A program made the translations under genes and the position numbers. A stretch of 6,328 nt of DNA from CBINFS01 sp966250015 (GTDB lineage: Bacteria; Bacteroidota; Rhodothermia; Rhodothermales; DASSAV01): positions 1 to 6,328 of the forward strand of contig CBINFS010000081.1 in the NCBI GenBank assembly GCA_966250015.1, given 5' to 3'. Position 1 is the stretch's first letter; the number at the start of each line of letters is the position of its first letter. Under the pieces are notes generated by a model. The model saw only the letters and a program-made list of their open reading frames with translations, was not told where the DNA came from and ran no database searches. Below, one piece after another: positions 1-4,551 of the stretch.

Positions 1-9
1 CTCCGCGAC

Positions 10-33
10 AGCTCCTCCCGTAACGAGTACGGG
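10..33. repeat. Small hairpin repeat, copy 1 (AGCTCCTCCCG type)
   Basis: The 11 bases AGCTCCTCCCG (10-20) recur at 3217-3227. Here they lead into a hairpin with arms CCCGTA (17-22) and TACGGG (28-33) around a 5-base loop. The other copy has arms CCCGCT/AGCGGG and also a 5-base loop, so the two stems differ at paired positions while still pairing. This suggests a small dispersed structural repeat, though two copies are little evidence. Confidence 0.45.
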
Positions 34-80
34 ACAGGCCCGTCCAGGGGAGCAATCCATGGCGCCCTCAATTACTGTTG

Positions 81-142
81 GTGCTAACCGGAGTGGTCGC
101 ACTTCAGGAAGATCCTTCCTCGCAGGGCTAGTCAGGATGACA
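81..142 (-). repeat. Half unit of palindromic dispersed repeat, copy A
   Basis: This stretch aligns by eye with 293-351. Both contain GCTAACC, GTGG.CGCACTTC, a GAAGAT.C block and a final GATGACA/AATGACA. The direct spacing between the two is about 212 bases. It looks like the right half of the unit seen complete at 197-351, with its left half lost or diverged. Confidence 0.5.
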
Positions 143-196
143 ATTTGAGAGGTACCGGTAGCCATCCGGACTTACTGGTGCCGCCAACGCCTCCTT

Positions 197-351
197 CTGT
201 CATCCCGAATCCCGCACAGCGGGTGAGGGATCTTTATGAAACGCGGCCTTTGAGAATGATTGTTCGGGTGCGCACAGCAACTCACCACCGTTTATGCTAA
301 CCCTTGTGGCCGCACTTCGTGAAGATTCCTCGCCCTCGCTCGGAATGACAG
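197..351. repeat. Complete palindromic repeat unit with inverted termini
   Basis: The left end begins CTGTCATCCCGA and continues to GGGATCTTTATGAAA. The right end runs GAAGATTCCTCG... to CGGAATGACAG, whose reverse complement starts CTGTCATTCCGAG. The unit is therefore about 155 bp with imperfect terminal inverted repeats. Such elements are widespread non-coding intergenic repeats in many bacterial genomes. No transposase is encoded inside, so a MITE-like or REP-like origin is possible but not shown. Confidence 0.6.
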
Positions 352-377
352 GTTTTTGGGTATGCGTGACTCCCCCA

Positions 378-425
378 CCCCTGTCAACCTGAGGAGCCTT
401 GCGAAGAAGGATCTTAATGAAATGC
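378..425 (+). repeat. Half unit of palindromic dispersed repeat, copy C
   Basis: It starts CTGTCAACCTGAGG and passes through AAGGATCTTAATGAAA, matching the left end of the unit at 197-240 (CTGTCATCCCGA...GGGATCTTTATGAAA). No matching right end was found downstream, so this is a partial or decayed copy. Confidence 0.5.
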
Positions 426-500
426 AACGATCACTGAAGCCTAAAACGGTACGCATAGCACGTTTTGACCCCAAATTTTCCTCAACGCCTTCGCGTGTAC

Positions 501-521
501 AAAAAAATCAATCAGGCGATT
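501..521 (-). terminator. Possible weak intrinsic terminator after the 73-residue gene
   Basis: Read on the minus strand, the sequence 16 bases beyond the stop codon forms a short AATC/GATT stem with a 4-base loop, followed by GA and seven T residues. The 4-bp stem is weak, so the call rests mainly on its position and the T run. Confidence 0.3.
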
Positions 522-536
522 AGAGCTGAAAGTCCA

Positions 537-758
537 TCACCCGTCCTCTTTTCTGCGAGTCGAAGCGAAGACAAGGGCGATGCCGGCGACAACGGCGGCG
601 CCTGAGGCGACGGCCGGGATGGCAACGGTCCGCGTCTCCTCCCGTTCGACTTCGAGCGGACCCAGGTCGGCCACTTCCTCGGACCGCGTAAATGAAAAGC
701 CGCCCAGAACGAAGCCTAGCAACCCCACCACAATCAATACTATTCCCACTATTCTCAT
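537..758 (-). CDS. Small two-helix membrane protein, conserved hypothetical
   Basis: The protein has 73 residues. Residues 2-21 form a hydrophobic helix rich in Ile, Val, Leu and Gly, and residues 46-66 form a second one, so it should sit in the inner membrane with both termini on the same side. The linker between them (about 24-45) is charged and contains DLGPLEVE. A GGFSFT motif closes helix 1 and a Lys/Arg-rich tail follows helix 2. This pattern resembles a widespread family of small uncharacterised bacterial membrane proteins (GGFS-T ... D-GP ... IP ... G), recalled from memory. The frame extends upstream to 842, but I chose the ATG at 758 because AGAGGTGG lies just before it and the extra 28 residues do not look like protein. 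No functional partner is evident; the gene stands alone on its transcript. Confidence 0.8.
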   Translation of the reverse strand: MRIVGIVLIVVGLLGFVLGGFSFTRSEEVADLGPLEVEREETRTVAIPAVASGAAVVAGIALVFASTRRKEDG

Positions 759-761
759 TCG

Positions 762-769
762 CCACCTCT
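762..769 (-). promoter_or_regulatory. Ribosome binding site that fixes the start at 758
   Basis: Read on the minus strand the sequence is AGAGGTGG, ending 3 bases before the ATG, with GAGG about 5-6 bases away. It favours this ATG over the in-frame upstream start at 842, which has no comparable site. Confidence 0.6.
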
Positions 770-939
770 TTCTTTGTATGGACCAGGTCGTTTCGGCACC
801 CGGCCGGTCCAGATTCCGGCTGCCTTGCCATTCGGGAAGCAAGCATTCATCACTCTACCCCGCATTGGCCGTCGTTTCGACATTAACTCAGAACAGTGCG
901 GGTTTTATCGTGTGCGGCGGACAAAAAGGCGTAAAATGA

Positions 940-966
940 CCAGAACGTGACCTTTCGGGGTCCTGG
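940..966. other. Bulged hairpin beyond the PRC-barrel terminator
   Basis: CCAG (940-943) can pair with CTGG (963-966) and GACC (949-952) with GGTC (959-962), leaving a 5-base bulge (944-948) and a 6-base loop. It lies directly beyond the strong hairpin at 974-1010 for minus-strand transcripts and may act as a back-up terminator or RNA 3'-end structure. The rest of 759-939 shows no gene and no promoter I can support. Confidence 0.35.
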
Positions 967-973
967 TTGAAAC

Positions 974-1010
974 GCAAGAGCCCGACCACCGGAGGTAGTC
1001 GGGCTCTTGC
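974..1010 (-). terminator. Perfect 13-bp stem-loop after the minus-strand PRC-barrel gene
   Basis: GCAAGAGCCCGAC (974-986) and GTCGGGCTCTTGC (998-1010) are exact inverse complements around an 11-base loop. The structure begins 22 bases past the stop codon at 1033, the usual place for an intrinsic terminator. On the minus strand it is followed by GTTTCAACC, so the T run is poor; it may work as a terminator or as an mRNA 3'-end stabiliser. TTGCGTT at 1021-1027 is also complementary to AACGCAA at 971-977, which overlaps one arm and gives an alternative pairing. Confidence 0.65.
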
Positions 1011-1032
1011 TGCTAACCAGTTGCGTTCTGTG

Positions 1033-1470
1033 TCAGAACTCGGGGCCGGGGCGTGTGGGGTTACCCATGGTGCCCGTCGTACCGGTGCCGGTCTCGCCCA
1101 CCATCGTGCGACGGCTGTAGTACGGCTCGTATCCGTAGTGGCGATACACGCGGTCGATGAACGAGCGGTCCGGCGAGGAAGGCCAGTCGTTCTTATCGAA
1201 TCCCGGCGCGTCTTTGAGGATTTCCTTATCGACGTTCAGCAGGATACGCCTCCGGTCCATGTCGATTCGCAGGGCTTCCCAGGGAATCGCGAATAGCTTG
1301 TCGCCCATGCCCAGGAACCCGCCGAAGGATAGAACGGCGTAGGCGATTTCGCCCGTCGTCGTATCGATCATGAACTCCTTGATCTCACCGAGGTGCTCAC
1401 CCTGATCGTTGTAGACTTCGTCGCCGATCAGCGTGGAAGCAGACATTACACGGGGATGATGCTCTCTCAT
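1033..1470 (-). CDS. PRC-barrel domain protein (paralogue 1)
   Basis: The protein has 145 residues and no signal peptide or membrane segment, so it is probably cytoplasmic. A PRC-barrel fold covers roughly residues 10-85: ASTLIGDEVYNDQGEHLGEI opens it, a YAVLSFGGFL strand pair lies at 44-53, and AIPWEALRID at 61-70. PRC-barrels occur in the photosynthetic reaction centre H subunit and in RimM, but stand-alone small versions like this one are mostly of unknown role and often suggested to be stress-related. APGFD..DWP (88-97) and a VYRHYGYEPYY block (108-118) follow, then a Gly/Thr-rich tail. The start at 1470 is chosen because AAGGAGGG lies 8 bases upstream; a longer frame to 1524 would bury that site inside the gene. 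It is about 58% identical by hand count over 96 residues to the protein at 2323-2775. The gene upstream on the same strand (1624-2013) is 153 bases away, so co-transcription is possible. Confidence 0.9.
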   Translation of the reverse strand: MREHHPRVMSASTLIGDEVYNDQGEHLGEIKEFMIDTTTGEIAYAVLSFGGFLGMGDKLFAIPWEALRIDMDRRRILLNVDKEILKDAPGFDKNDWPSSPDRSFIDRVYRHYGYEPYYSRRTMVGETGTGTTGTMGNPTRPGPEF

Positions 1471-1477
1471 TTTCCTA

Positions 1478-1485
1478 CCCTCCTT
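1478..1485 (-). promoter_or_regulatory. Strong ribosome binding site that fixes the start at 1470
   Basis: On the minus strand the sequence reads AAGGAGGG, followed by 7 bases of spacer plus one and then ATG. It matches the consensus Shine-Dalgarno almost completely. It lies inside the longer frame that opens at 1524, which argues that the upstream start is not used. Confidence 0.8.
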
Positions 1486-1623
1486 TTTGATTCGTTCCCA
1501 CATCTCGTCCGAGCGGTACACCACCAGACCCGGTAATGCGTACCGTGTTAATAAATGAACACTTCGCGGGACGACGGAGTTCAGCGATTTCGAGACTGTT
1601 ACACCAGCCCGATGGGGAAGAGA

Positions 1624-2013
1624 TCAATCGACTTCGAGCATCGCACGGAGGGCGAGGCGGTGTTCGGGCAGCAGCTGCTCGATCTGGCTTTTGATCTCTT
1701 CGAGCTTTTTTCTGCTTTTCTCTTTCGAGTGACGTTCGGGCCCCATGTATCCCTTCAGGATCTCGTCGCCAAGGCGTCCTCTCACGTAGACGGTTTCGAC
1801 GAGCAGGGAGTCGAGGGTGCGTAAGATGTCGATGAGGAGATTTTTCTGTCGCGGAGAGATGTGATCTTCAAGGTCAAAGAGCAGCGAGCAGGCTCCCCCT
1901 ACCCGTCCGACAACGAAGCGGCCGGTCGGGAACTCAAGCTGCAGGAGCTCGGCGAGCATCTGTACTTCGGGAGTGTCTCTGAGGAACAGAGTTGTTTTGA
2001 TTGAAGCGTCCAT
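1624..2013 (-). CDS. Hypothetical protein of unknown family, charged C-terminal helix
   Basis: The protein has 129 residues and I do not recognise its family. The N-terminal two thirds (about 5-90) alternates hydrophobic strands and helices: TTLFLRD, an EVQMLAELLQLEF helix, RFVVGRVGG, CSLLFDLEDHISPRQ, then the LLIDILRTLDSLL helix and VETVYVRGRLGDEI. Residues 94-127 form a highly charged Lys/Glu/Arg helix (SKEKSRKKLEEIKSQIEQ), possibly a coiled coil for self-association. There is no signal peptide or transmembrane segment, so it is probably cytoplasmic. The ATG at 2013 is preferred over the adjacent TTG at 2016; upstream is a purine-rich GAGAGAG that is only a fair ribosome site. The gene lies divergently from the PRC-barrel gene at 2323 and upstream of the PRC-barrel gene at 1470 on its own strand, which hints at a shared function. 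Confidence 0.75.
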   Translation of the reverse strand: MDASIKTTLFLRDTPEVQMLAELLQLEFPTGRFVVGRVGGACSLLFDLEDHISPRQKNLLIDILRTLDSLLVETVYVRGRLGDEILKGYMGPERHSKEKSRKKLEEIKSQIEQLLPEHRLALRAMLEVD

Positions 2014-2322
2014 CAATCTCTCTCGTTATTAATCATGAGGCCACGAAATGCCGTTCAGCACAATGCAGGTAAATATTGAGAACAGATCCTTTTGCTTCAC
2101 TCTTTTAGTCAAATTTTGGTTAATACCATAATTATTCAAGTTGTCTTCATCTTTTCTTTTAGTTCATGTCCCGAGGGCAATCACTTTTTGCAGTGGCAGG
2201 ATGTTTTTATCCGGTAAACAATCGGCACCTGCCCACCGGGGACGGGTTGAGGAGAAACCGTGGAGGTATCGTGAACGGTAGAAGGATCGTGGAGATGTTA
2301 CATGAAGAAGAGGAGAGGTGGG
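2014..2322. promoter_or_regulatory. AT-rich divergent intergenic region, likely promoters both ways
   Basis: About 310 bases separate the starts at 2013 (minus) and 2323 (plus), and the part from 2060 to 2165 is clearly more AT-rich than its surroundings. Since both genes start here, the region must hold at least one promoter for each direction. On the plus strand CATAAT (2127-2132) is a good -10 match, with a weak TTTAGT (2104-2109) 17 bases upstream; the leader would be near 185 bases. A plus-strand frame from 2166 that overlaps the PRC gene looks non-coding. No operator could be assigned. Confidence 0.4.
2311..2315 (+). promoter_or_regulatory. Ribosome binding site that fixes the start at 2323
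   Basis: AGGAG lies 7 bases before the ATG at 2323, within a purine-rich stretch AGGAGAGGTGGG. It lies inside the longer frame opened by the ATG at 2302, which has no comparable site, and so supports the inner start. Confidence 0.7.
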
Positions 2323-2775
2323 ATGAACACGTCAATGTATCTATCAGATTCTGCGTTGCGCGGCAGAAGTGTCGTCAATCCACAGGGTGAGAGCCTGGGG
2401 ACGATCAAGGACATCGCCTTGGACCTGGAGACGGGCGGGATCGCTTACGCGGTGCTTTCGTTCGGTGGGTTTTTGAACGTGGGGAGCCGGCTCCATGCGA
2501 TACCGTGGGAGGCGCTTCGTTTCGACGTTAGCGGCGACCGGATCGTGCTCGACATACCCAAGGAACGCCTCGAGAACGCTCCGGGCTTTGACGAAGGCCA
2601 ATGGCCGGACCACGCAGACCGAACCTTCCTGGACAGCGTTTACACCCATTACGGGTACACGGAATACGAAACCTACCGTGACAAACGGTATCCGGGCTAC
2701 GAGGAGCGGCGCAGGAAGATGCGTGAGGAATCCACGTTGGACGTAATCGATCCGAAACGCGACGGGGTGTCATGA
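2323..2775 (+). CDS. PRC-barrel domain protein (paralogue 2)
   Basis: The protein has 150 residues, with no signal peptide or membrane helix. The PRC-barrel spans about residues 6-82: the opening LRGRSVVNPQGESLGTIKDI, the conserved YAVLSFGGFL at 42-51, and AIPWEALRFD at 59-68. APGFDEGQWP (86-95) and VYTHYGYTEY (106-115) follow, as in paralogue 1. The C-terminal 35 residues differ: they are rich in Arg, Glu and Tyr (YEERRRKMREES) where paralogue 1 has a Gly/Thr tail, so the two may bind different partners. The ATG at 2323 is chosen for its ribosome site; a second ATG at 2335 is possible. The gene is monocistronic, since a strong terminator follows 27 bases after the stop. The shared fold and unknown role of small PRC-barrel proteins apply as for paralogue 1. 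Confidence 0.92.
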   Translation: MNTSMYLSDSALRGRSVVNPQGESLGTIKDIALDLETGGIAYAVLSFGGFLNVGSRLHAIPWEALRFDVSGDRIVLDIPKERLENAPGFDEGQWPDHADRTFLDSVYTHYGYTEYETYRDKRYPGYEERRRKMREESTLDVIDPKRDGVS

Positions 2776-2801
2776 TTCCGGGGCATACGGCCGAAGGCGG
2801 G

Positions 2802-2842
2802 CAGGTTGCACCTCAATCGGGGTGCAACCTGTTTTCGTTTTC
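2802..2842 (+). terminator. Intrinsic terminator of the plus-strand PRC-barrel gene
   Basis: CAGGTTGCACC (2802-2812) and GGTGCAACCTG (2821-2831) form a perfect 11-bp stem with an 8-base loop, followed at once by TTTTCGTTTTC. It begins 27 bases after the stop codon. The 13 bases just upstream (2789-2801, GGCCGAAGGCGGG) recur within the dispersed repeat at 2945-2957. Confidence 0.9.
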
Positions 2843-2853
2843 GCTTATTAGGC

Positions 2854-3018
2854 CTCACGCGAAGGCGCGAAGGCGCGTAAGATGCTGAAGAACAATCCGC
2901 CGATGGACGCTGATTAGCGCAGATGATCTTTTTGTTGGGATGCAGGCCGAAGGCGGGACACTCTCTCCCGCTTACAACCTTCCCCAACACGTCATCTCCG
3001 CGAAGGCGGAGATCCAGG
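2854..3018 (+). repeat. Long dispersed intergenic repeat, copy 1
   Basis: This 165-base stretch aligns end to end with 6118-6272. Both start with the same 19 bases (CTCACGCGAAGGCGCGAAG), share a middle block AATCCGCCG.TGG.CGCTGATTAGCGC..ATGAT, a CCGAAGG.CGG block, and end in an identical 30-base stretch (2989-3018 and 6243-6272). That last part holds the palindrome ATCTCCGC-GAAG-GCGGAGAT (2994-3013). Copy 1 has an extra 8-base tandem unit CGCGAAGG (2858-2865 and 2866-2873). No coding potential is evident. Palindromes of the GTCAT...GCGAAGGCGGA...ATCCAG type are common non-coding repeats across bacteria, resembling neisserial dRS3 in design. Confidence 0.75.
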
Positions 3019-3093
3019 AAACGTCTCGCAAAACCAAAACGGTTCTGCCCGGCACTATCGTTGCATGTATTCCGGATCAGGTCCCGAATGACG
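2990..3093. repeat. Palindrome-ended unit overlapping repeat copy 1
   Basis: The left end starts CGTCAT followed by the ATCTCCGC/GCGGAGAT palindrome and ATCCAG. The right end reads CCGGATCAGGTCCCGAATGACG, finishing in ATGACG (3088-3093), the exact inverse of CGTCAT (2990-2995). The resulting unit is about 104 bases with short inverted termini. The copy at 6244 has the left end, but no matching right end falls within the window. Confidence 0.45.
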
Positions 3094-3153
3094 CGTTTCT
3101 TGGGTTTTTGACATCATTAGACGTCCCGACGTCGGCCTACCTTGTTCGAAAAA

Positions 3154-3200
3154 CCATCCGCGCACATCCGCGTCCATCTGCGGAGTGTTGTTTTTCCGAA
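3154..3200 (-). repeat. Inverted partial copy of the dispersed repeat middle block
   Basis: Read in reverse complement this stretch aligns with 2888-2934 and 6142-6189. The plus-strand text CATCCGCGCACATCCGCG followed by TCCATCTGCGGAGTGTTG corresponds to the inverse of the AATCCGCCG...GCGCAGATGAT block. It is more diverged than the two direct copies. With the copy at 2854 it makes the 2850-3230 interval a compound repeat cluster that contains no gene. Confidence 0.5.
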
Positions 3201-3216
3201 GTCTATCCACGGGCGA

Positions 3217-3240
3217 AGCTCCTCCCGCTGTCAAAGCGGG
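3217..3240. repeat. Small hairpin repeat, copy 2, overlapping the 3' end of a gene
   Basis: AGCTCCTCCCG (3217-3227) matches positions 10-20. The stem is CCCGCT (3224-3229) with AGCGGG (3235-3240) around a 5-base loop that contains the stop codon of the minus-strand gene (3231-3233). It could cap the end of that transcript, although no T run follows on the minus strand. Confidence 0.45.
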
Positions 3241-4415
3241 GCGGGGGGAATCTGGTTTGCGTGCAGGGCGGCGAGCTGCGCGGGCGTGAAGGGGGGATCG
3301 AATAGAGAGGGTGACTCCTGATAGCAGCGGAACATGTCGGCGATGAAGTGGAGCCTCTCGGGAAGGAGCGACCAGTCGAGCGCGCCCGTTTCGCGGAGGT
3401 CGTCGGGCGTCGGATCGATGTCCTTCAGAAGCGCGAGCAGGGTCGGATTTTCAAGGTGTTGGAGCGATTCGGGGAAGCGGGCGGTCAGGTCGTCGCCCAA
3501 CCGAAGGCGTATGTTGCCGGGCAGACTCAGCTCCATCATGTGCCGCGTAACCCAGAGGCGGATCCGACGGCGCGCGTCGGAAATGAGGTTGGCGACGGCG
3601 TCGTCGAGCGGGTGAGGGCGGCCGAGGCTGCGACGGAGGAGCAGCGCCGCGTAGACGAACCGGCCGCGAACGGGCATCAGGGTAAACAGCAGGCGGCGCA
3701 AGACCTCGTCGCGGTCGGGCAGCGAGGCGTCGAGGGCATCGGTTATTTCGGGTTGCAGGCGAACCTGTTCGTGCAGGCCGATCTCGACGTTAGCCAGCAG
3801 TACGAGCTCGGCCTTCGAGCGGTGGTCGGGTTCCTCCAGCGCCTGGGTGTAGTGTGTAAAGGCGCGTCGAAGGTACCGTTGGCCTTCTGGGGGACCACCG
3901 TGCCGCAGGCTCGCACAGAACCGGTCCAGCAGGTCGGATCCCCAGCCGGGGTCGTCGAGATAGGTTAGGAAGCGGGCGAACTCACGCCCGATCTCGGCGA
4001 AGACCTTCAGGTTGCCTCGTGCGACGGCATCGGCCGAGCGGTCGAGTGCCCGTGTGACGTTCAGGGCGTTCAGAATTTGCCGCCGGATGTCAGCAGCTTT
4101 CTGCGGAGCGCCCGTCTGCTCGAGGATAAAGACGAGATCGGCGATTTCAGGATTGATGGAGTCGACGATGGCGTCGAGGGCATGCGAGAGGTCTTCTTTT
4201 CGAATCGTCCGTCCGGCCTGTTTTGAGGCCCAGGTCGCAAAGGTACACCAGTTGGCGAAGGGACCAATGTGCCTTTTGAAGGCGATGGCGAACTCGTGGT
4301 AGCACTGCGTGATCCGGAGGTTGCGGAGGATCGGGTCGGGGTCGGCGGCAATCCGATCGACGTCCACGACGGCAGGGTGGGATTCGAGCGTCGCAGGGAT
4401 GCTATGTTCTTCCAT
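3231..4415 (-). CDS. Conserved hypothetical protein, largely alpha-helical
   Basis: The protein has 394 residues and I cannot name its function. It has no signal peptide or clear membrane span. Notable blocks are RNLRITQCYHE (31-41); GPFANWCTFATWASKQAG followed by RTIRKEDL (51-76); LLANVEIGLHEQVRLQPEI (206-224); and DWSLLPERLHFIADMFRCYQ then PPFTPAQLAAL (347-384). From memory, proteins with a GP-ANWCTFATWASRQAG core plus an HEQ-RLQP block occur as uncharacterised proteins in actinobacteria and other phyla, so this seems a member of a real but undefined family. The N-terminus is uncertain: an in-frame TTG at 4436 would add seven residues (a stop codon lies five codons before that), and neither start has a good ribosome site. 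I prefer the ATG. The gene is alone on its strand, and its last codons run into the small hairpin repeat at 3217-3240. Frames on the opposite strand (for example 3348-3968) are shadows. Confidence 0.85.
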   Translation of the reverse strand: MEEHSIPATLESHPAVVDVDRIAADPDPILRNLRITQCYHEFAIAFKRHIGPFANWCTFATWASKQAGRTIRKEDLSHALDAIVDSINPEIADLVFILEQTGAPQKAADIRRQILNALNVTRALDRSADAVARGNLKVFAEIGREFARFLTYLDDPGWGSDLLDRFCASLRHGGPPEGQRYLRRAFTHYTQALEEPDHRSKAELVLLANVEIGLHEQVRLQPEITDALDASLPDRDEVLRRLLFTLMPVRGRFVYAALLLRRSLGRPHPLDDAVANLISDARRRIRLWVTRHMMELSLPGNIRLRLGDDLTARFPESLQHLENPTLLALLKDIDPTPDDLRETGALDWSLLPERLHFIADMFRCYQESPSLFDPPFTPAQLAALHANQIPPAPL

Positions 4416-4499
4416 CGGAGGAGGCGTCGCGATCAAACAGGTGGGTTATCCGGTTCGATCACCCCAAATGCCAATTGTTCCAAGGCGAAGACGTGTGGT

Positions 4500-4538
4500 A
4501 TGCCATTTTTAGACAGGAAAAGGAAAAAAGTGTGGCAT
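4500..4538. repeat. Inverted repeat with A/T-rich arms, possible operator
   Basis: ATGCCATTTTT at 4500-4510 faces AAAAAAGTG then TGGCAT ending at 4538. The ATGCCA/TGGCAT tips are exact inverse complements and the inner T and A runs can pair if GTG is bulged. It lies between two divergent genes, where an operator or a transcript structure would be expected, but it could be chance. Confidence 0.25.
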
Positions 4539-4551
4539 TTATTTGAAGGAT

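Larger units (their letters stand above)
1..536. other. Gene-free region made of palindromic dispersed repeats
   Basis: No credible coding region is visible here. The open frames across it translate the repeats themselves: one minus-strand frame gives the VIPSEGEES-type peptide that such repeats typically produce. The stretch holds a small hairpin at 17-33, one complete palindromic unit (197-351) and two half units (81-142 and 378-425). Positions 440-536 add an AAAACG...CGTTTT inverted repeat (443-448 with 461-466) and an A7 run at 501-507. A 12-base piece at 486-497 is the reverse complement of the start of the repeats at 2854 and 6118. Confidence 0.75.

Noticed and set aside
197..351. Inverted-end unit considered as an insertion sequence
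   Set aside because: It has no transposase or coding frame and no clear target-site duplication, so it is reported only as a repeat.
1545..1562. GTGTT/AACAC inverted repeat between the 129-residue gene and PRC-barrel paralogue 1
   Set aside because: The 5-bp stem with an 8-base loop and no T run is too weak to call a terminator or operator.
2858..2877. Short tandem repeat considered as part of a CRISPR array
   Set aside because: The repeated unit is only 8 bases, adjacent without spacers, and no cas gene is present.
2940..3305. A 121-codon plus-strand frame between the two convergent genes
   Set aside because: It translates the dispersed repeats, giving the VISAKAEIQ-type peptide that is a known signature of non-coding palindromic repeats, and then the end of the minus-strand gene in antisense.
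3348..3968. A 206-codon plus-strand frame inside the 394-residue gene
   Set aside because: It is antisense to a frame with conserved-looking protein blocks. The translation is low in hydrophobic pattern and shows no ribosome site or family resemblance.
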